Both the position numbers and the translations under genes were made by a program. The notes under the pieces were generated by a model. That model was given only the letters and a program-made list of their open reading frames with translations. It had not been told where the DNA came from and searched no databases. Positions 1-10,690 of a DNA stretch of 64,000 nucleotides are shown here, one piece after another. Origin of the DNA: Delphinapterus leucas (Eukaryota; Chordata; Mammalia; Artiodactyla; Monodontidae); assembly GCF_002288925.2 (NCBI RefSeq), contig NW_022098076.1:75283873-75347872 (forward strand), given 5' to 3'. Position 1 is the stretch's first letter, and every line of letters begins with the position of its first letter.

Positions 1-575
1 TTTTTACTGCCTTCTTCCTCTCTCCTCCCCCTTTCTCCACCCGCACCCAATTTTTATCCCTAAGGGATAGAGGCTATGATAGAAGACAATAACTCAAGAT
101 GATACAATGCATTTGTTTTGGTCTCCACTTGGGTCTGTGTCTGTTATTAGAGGGTGTGCTAAGTCTGGCCTTCCCACTGGCTTAGTCCCAGGTTCAGGAC
201 CCACTCTACCAAGGCCACGACTCACCTCTGAGTTAATAGGTCTTCTTGGAATCATGGGCTGTGCTTAGGTACCTAAGCCCTTGGGGTCCTGGTGGCTCTC
301 CAGGCCACCCACCCAGCAACTGAAGTGTTGTGGGCTCTCTGCATCCACTCTTCTTTATGTCTGCATGTGACATTTCCAGATCCCTGTGTTTCTCTGTCTT
401 CCTATTGCTGTGCAAGTTTGTGTACATTTCTGGTCATGGGAAAAAACCCTCAATTACACGATAGTGTTTCAATTAAATACAATAAATACTTACTTCATGC
501 GAATATTGCACTTTGGGGTAGGGGTGGAGTTTGTGACCACAGATACAGAAACAACCACTCAAAAACTTTTGTAGC
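1..575. other. Unique sequence, no gene seen
   Basis: The stretch begins with a pyrimidine-rich run (1-60) and is otherwise unremarkable. Short open frames near 290-690 run into the following L1 tail, show no family resemblance and have no splice context I can support. I see no repeat until the L1 tail at 576. Confidence 0.5.
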
Positions 576-725
576 GGGGTGGGATAGGGAGGGTGGGAAG
601 GAGGGAGACGCAAGAGGGAAGAGATATGGGAACATATGTATATGTATAACTGATTCACTTTGTTATAAAGCAGAAACTAACACACCATTGTAAAGCAATT
701 ATGCTCCAATAAAGATGTTAAAAAA
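576..725 (+). mobile_element. Young L1 3' end, strongly 5'-truncated
   Basis: This is about 150 bp of the cetacean-type L1 3' untranslated region in sense orientation. It starts at the 'ggggtgggatagggagg' block and ends with 'aataaagatgtta' plus a short A tract. The flanks carry a matching target-site duplication: 'aaaaacttttgtagc' (561-575) before it and 'aaaaattttttgtagc' (721-736) after it. The element is therefore a complete but strongly truncated retrotransposition event with no coding potential. Confidence 0.85.
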
Positions 726-999
726 TTTTTTGTAGCAAATTGCCTATTTCAGAGAAAATAAAAAATGCAGAAAAGCAAAAACAATAACAACCGTAATTCC
801 ATTCCCAGAGATACATATTACTAATATATTGAGTATATTACTTCTACCCATAGACACATTTTAAAATAACGTAAGTGTAGGATCAAACACTTTTTGATAA
901 TCTGCTTTTTATTACTATTTTCCTTTTTAACAATATGGAGTAGGTAAATATTCAACATCTGTAGTTCTAAACTTAGATATATTAGCACCTTGTTTTAGA

Positions 1000-1190
1000 A
1001 CTGTACTGTCCAATAATGTAATTAATAGCCATATGTGGCCTTCTAAATATAAATTAAGTAAAATTAAAAAATTTAACCCTTCAGCCGTTCTAGCCATATT
1101 TCAAGTGTTCTGTAGCCACATGTGGCTAGTGACTAAAGCACAGATACAGAACATTTCCATCATCGTAGAAAATGCTATTGCAGTGTTGTT
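1000..1190. mobile_element. Old hAT-Charlie MITE (MER3-like)
   Basis: The left end reads 'ctgtactgtccaat', followed by two 'ccatatgtgg'/'ccacatgtggcta' blocks and a right part containing 'acatttccatcatcg'. This is the organisation of a short non-autonomous hAT element of the Charlie group. I name MER3 from memory and would accept a related family. No clear 8-bp duplication survives, and there is no coding capacity. Confidence 0.6.
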
Positions 1191-2704
1191 CTGAAAGACA
1201 CATTTTCACAAAAACCATCTTGAAGACAGAAGACCCTAAGATCATCTGTATACCATATTTCCACCTAATTTATAATCACTGTTGGAGAAGAAACTACTCG
1301 ATCTAATCTTTAAATCCACATTTCATTATTTATTCTCCTTTTTCTAGATTATGTCCACCCACTCATTGATGATACACCAACCTATAACCCCTACATTTTA
1401 AGCATATGAAAAGAAAGTTGAAAAATCATACAAGAGATTACTGAGCCCCAGTTTGTAGAATGCTGTTGTGGGGGGTCTCTGTGACTAAGGAGAAAGGACT
1501 CTAGCCAGAGTTCTTTACTTTTTGAAAAGAGGAGGGAAATTCTTGGTGATTGACTGAGGTTGGGGTGAGGGGCAAGCAATGAATAAGCTGCCTCTTCTCT
1601 ACAGTTTCCTACTGTGTTGGCTGCCATAACTTGGAAAACAGCTACGGTTTGTTGACCCTGGTCAAGATTAAATCTTTGCTGATATAGGTGGTGTGGAAGG
1701 ACAAACATCTGGACCGGTAATCAAGAGGTCAGAATTTTAATTCTTGCCTTTACCTTGACCCAACCTTCCCCATCTCATGGATACAAGTTTTTTCCTCTGA
1801 AAAATACAGAATCCGTATATTTATAAAATGTCCTCTTATGTTCACTCTTTCATTTGATACTCACCACAGCCCTGTGAGTTGAACCATACTTTGGGGGTAT
1901 GTCTTAAATTGCAGAGAAGCAACCATTCAGGTGGTCAACTGACAGTTTAGTCTACCCAATGCCAAAATCAAAACAAAAGGTCAGAAAGATTTTTCAACAC
2001 CCTCCTTCATATTTCTTTACTGAATCAACCAGTGGTTTGGTGGAATTGACTGAACCAACTTTTTGGTCTTCAACATAGACACAAAACCACCCGAGGCCAC
2101 CTGTGCATACACACATAAGACATGGTTGTAAAGCTGTTTCCAGGTGGTGGAGACAGCAGCCATGTATGTAGGATGCAAAACTGGCTGAGAATCAGAACCA
2201 AGAAGCTTCCTGTGTGCCCTTGAGTCATGCCCCACTCCAATTGCTGGTGTCCTTATCTGGACACAGAGCGGGGTGGTCTAAATCTATTGCTTTCAAACTT
2301 TGCTCCTTGGATCTTTCCTCAGAGGTGACAAAGGAGGAAGGTGTGGAGACTGCCCCTCCTGCTCCAACGAAACAGTTCCATTTTTACAATATTTGCCTTT
2401 CGTTCAGGCTTTTGTAAGAATTCTGTTGAACAAGAGTTCCCTATCTTAAAAAAAGTTGGCGAACAACTAGTTTGGATCATTTTTGAAGCTTCTTTCAACA
2501 CTAATCATTTATGAGCCAATGTTTTAAAATGCTGTAATGGTTGATGTAGCGGAGAATTTTTAACATGGCATCCATATTTAGATCTTTTACAATGAGTTTA
2601 TATGGTGGAGTCATGCGTTACTGGGCAAGGGGCAGGGAGTTAAGTTCTAAAGACAAGGTTCAGGCAAAAACTGAATTTAGTTAAAATTAGCCTTGAATTT
2701 CTTT
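1191..2704. other. Unique sequence, no gene seen
   Basis: I see no recognisable gene. A weak MIR-like remnant may lie at about 1840-1960 ('actcaccacagccctgtgag'). Short open frames on both strands (for example 1391-1708 minus, 105 codons) resemble no known protein. Confidence 0.4.
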
Positions 2705-3140
2705 AAATCACTCTTTTTGGTAATACCTTTATAAGGACACAATTCATACACCATACAATTCACCATTTAAAGTGTATAATTCAATGGTTTTTAGTATATT
2801 CACAGAGTAATGAAATAGTCATAACAATCAATTTTAGAATATTTTCCTCTCAAAAATAAACTCTATACTCATGAGCAGTCACCCCTCGATTTCCCCCAAA
2901 CACACCCCAGCCTTAGGCTACCACTAATCCATTTTCTTTCTCTGTAGATTGACCTATTCTGGACATTTCATATAAATGGAATCATACAATATGTGGTCTT
3001 TTGTGAATGGCTTCTTTCACTCAGCATAATCGTCTACAAGGTTCATCTATGTTATGTTATGTATCATTTCTTTTTACAGCTGAATAATTCCATTGTGTGA
3101 ATATACTATATTTTGTGTATCTAGTTATCAGTTGATGGAC
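2705..3140 (-). mobile_element. Old L1 3' end (L1M group)
   Basis: The antisense L1 3' region is recognisable by 'caattcaccatttaaagtgt', 'attttcctctcaaaaataaa' and the later 'ctgaataattccattgtgtg' and 'tatcagttgatgga' blocks, which lie at the ORF2/3' UTR boundary in mammalian L1s. It is diverged and truncated at both ends, with no open frame. The subfamily is not resolved. Confidence 0.7.
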
Positions 3141-3372
3141 TCCTTAAATCATTCTTAAATCATCAGAATCTGGGCCCATGGATGTTCAAAAGTCAAAAAT
3201 TAAGTAATTTTTGTTTCCTTTGTATTTAGAGAGCCATTCTGCCTCCCTACGCCCCCCAACCCCTTCTCCAGGGAAATGGAGGCTGGATTCTAATTTGAAA
3301 AGGAAAATAAGTTAACGTATTTATTTTATCTTTTATTGTCTAGCACTTAGGGTTGAATTTGGTTATGCTAAA

Positions 3373-3377
<5 letters not shown>

Positions 3378-3416
<39 letters not shown>

Positions 3417-3428
3417 TGTGTGTGTGTT
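3378..3428. repeat. (TG)n microsatellite
   Basis: A nearly perfect TG dinucleotide tract with one internal 'ta' interruption near 3410. It is probably length-polymorphic and can adopt Z-DNA. Confidence 0.95.
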
Positions 3429-3451
3429 CATGAGAATGAACCCCATTCTAT

Positions 3452-3631
3452 CAATGCTGGTCAAACTCTGGTGTGCATCAGAGTCACCTGAAGAACCCAT
3501 TAAAACACTGATTCCTCTGCCCCACCCCCAGACATTCTGATTCAGTGGGTGCAGTGTAGTGCCTGAGGATCTGCATTTCTGTCAAGTGATGTTGCTGCTG
3601 CCTGTCTAAGGGTCACACTTTGGTACCACTG
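3452..3631. mobile_element. hAT-Charlie MITE (MER5A-like)
   Basis: It begins 'caatgctggtcaaac', contains 'gtgtgcatcagagtcacc' and 'gattcagtgggtgcag', and ends 'cacactttggtaccactg'. This matches the MER5A layout with imperfect terminal inverted repeats. At about 180 bp it is near the usual length of the family. It is non-autonomous and has no coding capacity. Confidence 0.8.
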
Positions 3632-3666
3632 CACTATATCACTTTTATAATCAGAAAAATAATATA

Positions 3667-6045
3667 CAGACATACCTCAGAGATATTGCTGATTCAGTTC
3701 CAGACCACCGCAATAAAGCAAATATTGTAATAAAGTGAGTCACATGAATTTTTTGGTTTCTCAGTGCATATAAAAGTTATGTTTACACTGTACTGTAGTC
3801 TAGTAAGTATGCAATAGTATTATGTCTGAAAAATAGTTACATACCTTAAATAAAAAATACTTTATGCTAAAAAATGCTAACCATCATCTGGGCCTTCAAT
3901 GAGTCATAAGCTTTTTGCTGCTGGAGAGTCTTGCCTGGATGTTGATGGCAGCTGACTCACCAGGATGGTGGCTGGTGAAGGCTGGGTGGGCTGTGGCGAT
4001 TTCTTAAAATAAGACAACTATGAAGTTCACCACATGCATTGACTCTTCCTTTCGTGAAAGGTTTCTCTGTAGCAGGCGATGCTGTTTGATAGCATTTTAT
4101 CCACAGTAGAACTTCTTTCAAAATTGAAGTCAATCTTCTTGAACCCTTCTGCTGCTTTACCAACTAAGTTTATGTGATATTCTAAATCCTTTGTTGTCAT
4201 TTGAATAAACTTCACAACATCTTCACCAGGAGTAGATTCCATCTCAAGAAACCACTTTCTTTGCTCATCCATAAGAAGCAGCTCCTCATCTGTTAAAGTT
4301 TTATCATGAGATTGTAGCAATTCAGTCACGTCTTTCAGGCTCCACTACTAATTCTAGTTCTTTTTCTATTTCTACCACATCTGCAGTTACTGATGCTTTG
4401 AACCCCTCAAAGTTGTTCACAAAGGTTGGAATCAACTTCAAAACTCCTGTTAGTACTGATATTTTGACCTCTTCCTATAAATCATGAATGTTCTTAATGG
4501 CATCTAGAATGGTGAATCCTGTCCTGAAGATTTCAGTTTACTTTGCCCAGATCCAACTGAGGAATCACTAACTATGGCAGCTATAGCCTTATAAAATGTG
4601 TTTCTTAATAATAAAACTTGAAAGTTGAAATTACTCCTTGATCCATGGGCTGCAGAATGGATGTTCTGTTAGCAGGTATGAAAACAACATGAATCTCATT
4701 GCACATGTCTATCAAAACTCTTGGGTGACCAGGTGCATTGTCAATGAGCAGTAATATTTTAAAAGGAATCTTTTTTTTTTTTTCCTGAGGAGTAGATCTC
4801 AACAGTGGGCTTAATATATTCCATAAATCATGCTGTAAACAGATGTGCCGTCATCCAGGCTTTGTTGCTCCATTTGCAGAGCACAAGCAGAGTAGATTTA
4901 GCATAATTCTGAAGGGCCCTAGGATTTTCAGAATGGTAAATGAGCACGGGCTTCAACTTCAAGTCACAAGCTGCGTTAGCCCCTAACAAGAGAGTCAGCC
5001 TGTCCTTTGAAACTTTTAAGCCAGGCAATGACTTTTCCTCTGTAGCTATGAAAGTTGTAGATGGCATCTTCTATCAATAGAAGGCTGTTTCCCCTACATG
5101 AACATTTTTTGTTCAGCGTAGCCACCTTCATTAATTATTGTAGCTAGATCTTCTGGATAACTTGCAGCTTCTACATCAGCACTTGATGTTTCACCTTGCA
5201 ATTTTGTGTTATGAAGATGGTTTCGTAAACCTCATGAACCAGCCTCTGCTAGCTTCAAACCTTTCGTCCACAGCTTCCCACTGCTCTCAGCCTTCCTAGA
5301 ACGGAAGAGAGTTAGGGCCTTGCTCTGGATCAGGCTTTGGCTTAAGAGAATGTTGTGGCTGGTTTGATTTTCTATCCAGAGCACTAAAACTTTCCCCATA
5401 TCAGCAATAAGGCTGGTTCACTTTTTTTTTTTTTTTTTTATCATTTGTGTGTTCACTGGAGTGCTACTTTTAATTTCCCTCAAGAACTTTTCCTCTGCAT
5501 TCACAACTTGGATAACTGTTTGGAATAAGTGGCCTAGTTTTTGGCCTATCTCGACTTAATCATTTCTAGCTTTTGATTTAAAGTGAGAGATGTGCAATTC
5601 TTCCTTTCAGTTGAACACTTAGAGGCCACTGTAAGGCTATTAACTGGGCTAGTTTTAATATTGTTGTGTCTCAGGGAATAGAGGTCCACGGAGAGGGAGA
5701 GAGATGGGGGAATCATTTGGTTGGTGGAGCAGTCAGAGCACACAACATTTATCCAATAAATTCACCGTCTTATGTCGGTGCAGTTTGTGGTGCCCCAAAA
5801 CAATTATAATAGTAATACCAAAGGTCACTGATCACAGGTCACCATAACAAATATAATAATGAAAATTTGAAATATTGGGAGAATTACCAAAATGTGACAC
5901 ACAAACATGAAGTGAACAAAGGCTATAGAAATACGTCGCTGATAGACTTGTTCAATGCAGGGTTACCACAAACTTTCATCTAGTGAAAAATACAATTATC
6001 TGGGAAGTGCAATAAAGTGAAGCACAGTGAAAAAAGTTATGCCTG
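3667..6045 (-). mobile_element. Near-full-length Tigger1 DNA transposon (pogo group)
   Basis: The left terminal repeat starts 'cagacatacctcagagat' directly after a TA (3665-3666), and the right end closes with 'gttatgcctg'. The right TA has mutated to TT. The span of 2379 bp is close to the usual length of about 2.4 kb for Tigger1. Between the ends lies a decayed transposase on the minus strand, plus the untranslated 'cagttccagaccaccgcaat' region. Tigger1 moved by cut-and-paste into TA sites and has been inactive since early mammalian evolution. Poly-T stretches at about 4770 and 5421 look like later expansions. Confidence 0.93.
3970..5700 (-). pseudogene. Decayed Tigger1 transposase
   Basis: Translated fragments on the minus strand lie in different frames. 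The N-terminal helix-turn-helix start is near 5630 ('LTLNQKLEMIKSR', as in CENP-B/pogo DNA-binding domains). The catalytic core is at 4605-5067 and a C-terminal part at 4027-4329 ('[20 protein letters not shown]'). In the core, '[11 protein letters not shown]' carries the second catalytic aspartate and 'QPMDQG', 33 residues on, the third, as expected for pogo-type enzymes. Changes of frame between 5546, 4828, 4605 and 4329 plus several stops make it non-functional. It is not a domesticated gene, because there is no continuous open frame. Confidence 0.85.
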
Positions 6046-6161
6046 TTGGTGAGTGTTTCCTGCACTATACCAGGTTACTCTTTTACCCTAACAATGAACG
6101 TGCATAAGAAACTTTTACAATCTGTTATAACCACAGAAACCCTGTTTGTGAGCTGCTACTA

Positions 6162-6240
6162 TTGGGCTGGCCAAAAAGATGGTTCAAGCTTTTCAGTAAC
6201 ACCTTATGGAAAACCCTAAAGAACTTTGTGGCCAACTCAG
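6162..6240. mobile_element. 79-bp mariner MITE with TA duplications
   Basis: The element opens 'ttgggctggccaaaaag' and closes with the imperfect inverse 'gtggccaactcag'. It is flanked by TA at 6160-6161 and at 6241-6242. The short interior ('caccttatggaaaaccct') is itself nearly palindromic. This matches the short internally deleted mariner copies known from ruminant and cetacean genomes. It cannot encode a transposase. Confidence 0.85.
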
Positions 6241-6430
6241 TAGATGCCAGGCACTGTGCTAAGGTCTTTACCCAACTTCTTCCAGGAAATCCTCACTGTC
6301 CACATATAAGGAAAGTACTATTAACATTCCAATGGCAGATGGAGAAACTAAAGCATGAAGTGGTTAAGCAACAGACTTAAGGTAACTCAGGGTTGCCTCT
6401 GGCAGAACTGGGATTCTAAACCAGGCAGTT
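6241..6430 (-). repeat. MIR SINE, antisense
   Basis: In order it shows 'ggcactgtgctaag', a CT-rich mid part, 'gcagatggagaaactaaagc', 'gtggttaagcaacagac' and 'ggattctaaaccaggcag'. That is the reverse complement of the MIR tRNA-derived SINE. Its left edge abuts the mariner MITE, which seems to have inserted into or beside it. Confidence 0.75.
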
Positions 6431-6759
6431 GGACTCCTACATTAAAAGAGATAAAGTCAGTTCTAAAGAGTTAATATTTAACCACAGAACTTCTGTACAC
6501 TTTAGGAGACTTCAACCGAGGACCTACTATATGCTAAGTGCTGAGATTTCTACTCAGTTAGGGAGCTAACATAGAAAATAATTTCAAAGAAATTATCTTA
6601 CTTGATCACATATTTTTATATACTATCCTTTTTATGGGCATTTTGTCTGATCTTTGCAAGTCCATTACAAATGCCTTGAGGACAAGGACATGACCGCTTG
6701 CCTTATCCTCTTTTCTCTGTCCACCATTATATCTGGCAAAGTTTTGAGCTCATTCATTC

Positions 6760-8830
6760 ATTTTTTTTAAAAGATCAACTTTAGTCTTTAGAGGTTTTAG
6801 GCTTACAGCAACATTGAGTAGAACATACTGAGAGTTCCCACATATTCCCTACCCCCTGTCCTCACACACACAAATTTCTCCACCATCAACAACCCTCACC
6901 AGAGTGGAATGTTTGTTACAATTGATCATCCCTATATTGACACACCATTATCAACTAAATCCATAGCTTAAATTACATATTAGTGCTGCATATTCTAGAA
7001 ATTTGGACTAATGTATAATGACATGCATCCACCATTACAGTATCATGCAGAATAGTTTCATTGCTCTAAAACTCCTCTGTGTTCCGCCTGTTCATTCCTC
7101 TCTACGCTCTTCCCCACTGGCAACCACTGTCTCCATAGTTTGCTTTTACCATAATGTCATATAGTTGAAATTATACAGTATATTTTATTTTCAGATTGAC
7201 TTCTTTCACTTAGTAATATGTAGTTATGTTTCCTCCATGTCTTCTCATGGCCTGATAGCTCATTTATTTTTACCACTGAATAATATTCCACATCTGAATG
7301 TTCTGCAGGTTATCCATTTACCTGCTGAAGGACATCTTGGTTCCTTCTAAGTTTTGGAGATCATAAATAAAGCTGCTATAATCATCCATATGCAAATTTT
7401 TGTGTGGATATAAGTTTTCACCTTTTTTGGGTAAATAAGGAGTATGATTGCTGGATTGTATGGTAAGAGTATGTTTAGTTTTGTAAGATTCTGCCAAATT
7501 GTCTACAAAAGCGGCTGTACCAGTTTGCATTCCTACCAACAAGAAATGAGAGTTTCTTATGCTCCACATCCTCACCAGCATTTGGTGTTGTCAGTGTTCA
7601 GGAGTTTGGCCATTCTAATAAGTGTGGAGTGGTATCTCTCTCTCTCTGTCTTTTTTTTTTTTTTAATTCCCTAATGACATACTATGTTGAAAATCTTTTT
7701 ATATGCTTATCTGCCATCTACATATCTTCTTTGGTGAGTTGTTTGTTCAGGTTTTTGCCCAATTTTAATCTGGTTGTTCATTTTATTATTGTTGAGCTTT
7801 AAGAGTTCTTTGTATATTTTGGATAAAAGTCCTTTATCAGATATTCTTTTGCAAATATTTTCTCCCAGCATGTGGTTTTTCTCTCATTTCTTGACAGTGT
7901 CTTGTACATAGCAAACATTTTTAATTTTAATGAAGTCCAGTTTATCATTTATTTCTTTCATGGACCATGCCTGTGGAGTTATATCTAAAACGTCACCACC
8001 TTGGGCTTCCCTGATGGTGCAGTGGTTAAGAATCTGCCTGCCGACGCTGGGGACACGGGTTTGAACCCTGGTCCAGGAAGATCCCACGTGCCATGGAGCA
8101 ACTAAGCCTGCGAGCCACAACTACTGAGCCCGCATGCCACATCTACTAAAGCCTGCGCACCTAGAGCCCGTGCTCTGCAACAAGAGAAGCCACCGCAATG
8201 AGAAGCCCAAGCACCACAGCGAAGAGTAGCCCCCTCTTGCCGCAACTAGAAAAAGCCCGTGCACAGCAATGAAGACCTAACGCAGTCAAAAATAAATAAA
8301 TAAAATAAATAAATTTAAAAAAATAGATTTAAAAAAAAGTCACCACTTTACCCAAGGTCATCTGGATTTTTCTCCTATGTTGTATTCTAAGAGTTTCACA
8401 GTTTTGCATTTTATGTTTAGCTCTGTAGCCCATTTTGAGTTAATTTTTATGAAGAGTGTAAAGTTTGTGTCCACATTCTTTTTTGTTTGTTTGTTTTGCA
8501 TGTACATGTCTAGGTTTTCCAGCACCATTTGGTGAAAAGACTATCTTTGTTCCATCATATTGCCTTTGCTCTTTTGTCAAAGATCAGTTGACTATATTTA
8601 TGTGGGTCTGTTTCTGGGATGTCTATTCCAACCTATTGATCTATTTGTCTGTTCTATCCCCAATACCATACCGTCTTGATTACTACAGCTTGAGAGTAAG
8701 TCTTGAATTTGGGTAGTGTCAATCCTCCAACTTTGTTCTTCTCCTTCAATATTGTCTTGCCTATTCTGGATCTTTTACTTCTCCATATAAACTTCAGAGT
8801 CAGTTTGTCAATATCCACATAATTTACTCA
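6760..8830 (-). mobile_element. Old L1, ORF2 3' part and 3' UTR, antisense
   Basis: This is a long antisense L1 piece. The 3' UTR is at 6760-7160 ('ttttaggcttacagcaac', 'ggcaaccactgtctcc'). The ORF2 end follows in reverse ('actgaataatattccacat', 'caccagcatttggtgttgtc', 'aagtcctttatcagatattc', 'gtccatttgtctgttctatc'-type blocks up to 8830). It is split by a CHR SINE at 8003-8338. All frames are broken. The pattern suggests an L1M-age element rather than a young cetacean L1. Confidence 0.85.
8003..8338 (+). mobile_element. CHR SINE (long form), sense
   Basis: A tRNA-derived SINE of the cetartiodactyl CHR group. The RNA polymerase III box A ('tggtgcagtggttaag', about 8015-8030) and box B ('gggtttgaaccc', about 8057-8068) are intact in outline. 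They are followed by the long CHR body and an A/T-rich tail of aaataaat units. The target-site duplication is 'gtcaccacctt' (7992-8002) against 'gtcaccacttt' (8339-8349), and the host is an older antisense L1. It is an ordinary SINE and not a tRNA gene. Confidence 0.93.
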
Positions 8831-9320
8831 TTTTCTAGCAAGTGTCCACAAGCCCCAGTGAGTTACAAGGTCATGGAACATAAAGATAAAAATGGATGTT
8901 GCCTGCCCTCAAGACCCCTAAGTCTAGGTGTTTTTGAAGTATTGTTGACTAACTCTTTACTTGGAAATCTCCTTTCTTTACCATGCTTCCACAAACAACT
9001 CTTGAAGTCTTGTCCCATGCTCTCAGTGCCTTTTAACTGAACGCTGTAAACTTCAGTGCATACAGGGGACAGTGCTTACAGGGAACCATGAAAAGGAACA
9101 AAGCCAGCTACATGAAATTCAGAAAGAAGTAGAATTCAGGCCACAGCAAGCTGGGGAGCACATACTGAAAGAGACATTTGTTTTTGGGAAGGGCAGAACC
9201 TGCTCTGCCTCATCTTCTGGTTTTTCAAAAGATACCAGAAATCCAGAATTTGATGTGAATTCCTCCAATTATTAATTGTTAGAAACAAAGTAAAGTTAAT
9301 TTTTTTTTGGCATTTCATCA
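8831..9320. other. Unique sequence, no gene seen
   Basis: No repeat family or gene is recognised. Open frames near 8858-9040 and 9072-9275 (60-67 codons) resemble no known protein. Confidence 0.4.
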
Positions 9321-9471
9321 TTTCCTTTATTTTTAAAAATTAATTAATTAATTTTTTACAGTAGGTCTTTTATTGGTTATTTTAAATATAGCAGTGTGTA
9401 CATGTAATAGCTGTTCAACCCTGCCTATGAGCCGCCAGTTTGCCACCTCTATTATAGCTCCCCAAATCCCT
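9321..9471 (-). mobile_element. L1 3' fragment, antisense (possible)
   Basis: The block 'acagtaggtcttttattggt' followed by 'atatagcagtgtgtacatg' resembles an L1 region seen in cetartiodactyl genomes. The leading 'aattaattaatt' run is AT palindromic. The assignment comes from memory and is tentative. Confidence 0.45.
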
Positions 9472-9485
9472 CCAACCTGTTTCTT

Positions 9486-9747
9486 TTTTTTTTTTAACAT
9501 CTTTATTGGAGTATAATTGCTTTACAATGTTGTGTTAGTTTCTGCTGTATAACAAAGTGAATCAGCTATATGCATACATATATCCCCATATCTCCTCCCT
9601 CTTGCGCCTCCCTCCCATCCTCCCTATCCCACCCCTCTAGATGGTCACAAAACACCGAGTTGATCTCCCTGTGCTATGTGGCTGCTTCCCACTAGCTATC
9701 CATTTTACATTTGGTAGTGTATGTATGTCCATGTCACTCTCTCACTT
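9486..9747 (-). mobile_element. Young L1 3' end, 5'-truncated, antisense
   Basis: It starts at the T run (about 9486), followed by 'aacatctttattggagtata', and contains the cetacean L1 3' UTR up to 'catgtcactctctcactt'. The target-site duplication is 'caacctgtttctt' (9473-9485 and 9748-9760), an exact 13-bp match. There is no coding content. Confidence 0.93.
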
Positions 9748-9760
9748 CAACCTGTTTCTT

Positions 9761-10103
9761 AGCAAGTCCTGAACTAGTAGGTTTTTGCCTTTCTAGTGTC
9801 TCTCACCTAATCCTTTATACAAATATTTTTTGCATCTAAAGCTTCAATTCCTTTCTCCTTTCTCACATCTCTCTATCCCTGCCTTCAGACAGAACAATAA
9901 TGACTTTTTTATCTTAACAAATGAGCATTTCAAGTTAGGTTTCCCTCCTTCTCCCCTGTGACCCCTCTGGTTTTCTTTTCGGTTTTGTGCTCTTCTATTG
10001 AATAACCAAAATTATATCCTAAGATGGGGGAAAAAAATCTAGTGAATCAACTCACAGACTGACCATAAATCTAAAATGCATATCACTGTTTTAAGTCAAT
10101 AGT
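9761..10103. other. Unique sequence, no gene seen
   Basis: AT-rich, with no recognised gene or repeat. Confidence 0.4.
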
Positions 10104-10111
10104 CAGTTTAA

Positions 10112-10320
10112 TTTTTTTTTTTTTTTTTTTGCTACGCGGGCCTCTCACTGTTGTGGCCTCTCCCGTTGCGGAGCACAGGCTCCGGACGCGCAGGCTCAGT
10201 GGCCATGGCTCACGGGCCCAGCCGCTCCGCGNNNNNNNNNNNNNNNNNNNNNNNNNNNNNNNNCCCGTGTCCCCTGCATCAGCAGGCGAACTCTCAACCA
10301 CTGCGCCACCAGGGAAGCCC
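10112..10320 (-). mobile_element. Young CHR SINE with internal N gap, antisense
   Basis: It begins with a run of about 20 T's, then the reverse complement of the SINE body ('gttgtggcctctcccgttg', 'gcgcaggctcagtggccat') and head ('ccaccagggaagcccc'). The target-site duplication 'cagtttaattt' lies at 10104-10114 and 10321-10331. The run 10232-10263 is 32 N's. It is very similar to the copy at 41306-41509, so it belongs to a recently active cetacean subfamily. Confidence 0.93.
10232..10263. other. Assembly gap, 32 N's inside a SINE
   Basis: The flanks fit the SINE consensus on both sides. In the sister copy near 41.4 kb the segment between the same two flanks is also 32 bases long, so the N run appears to have the right length. 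Confidence 0.95.
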
Positions 10321-10563
10321 CAGTTTAATTTTATAGACTGATGAGGACCAACTCTGCTGTAGGAGAAATTTGGGCTCCCAATTTTTCTCAAGGCTTTTAG
10401 TTGAGGTTCAGGAAAACAGGATCAGCTAAAGGAATGGTTTTCTGGAACTCATTTAAAACACATTCTTAACTCTTAGCACTTGCTCTTACCTGGGCTACAT
10501 AAAAAATTTCCTGCACAAAGGAAATAAAAGTACAATTTATCATCACCTTCATAATTATTAAAG

Positions 10564-10690
10564 ACTTAACACGTACTGAATACTTCTATGTAGCAGTTAT
10601 TATACTAAGATGCTTTATTCTCATTTATTCCTCACAATAAGAATGGAGTCTTTACCCCATTATTAGTCCCATTTTTAACAGCTATACCCC
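10564..10690 (-). repeat. MIR SINE fragment, antisense
   Basis: 'tactgaatacttctatgtag' followed by 'ttattcctcacaataagaat' and 'accccattattagtcccat' is the reverse of the MIR 3' half. It is degraded. Confidence 0.6.

Noticed and set aside
8015..8068. tRNA-like box A and box B
   Set aside because: They belong to the head of a CHR SINE with target-site duplications. It is not a tRNA gene. The same applies to the SINE heads at 10.3, 38.7, 41.5, 42.3, 53.0 and 56.4 kb.
10083..10391. Open frames spanning the N gap
   Set aside because: They are artefacts of translating N's inside an antisense SINE.
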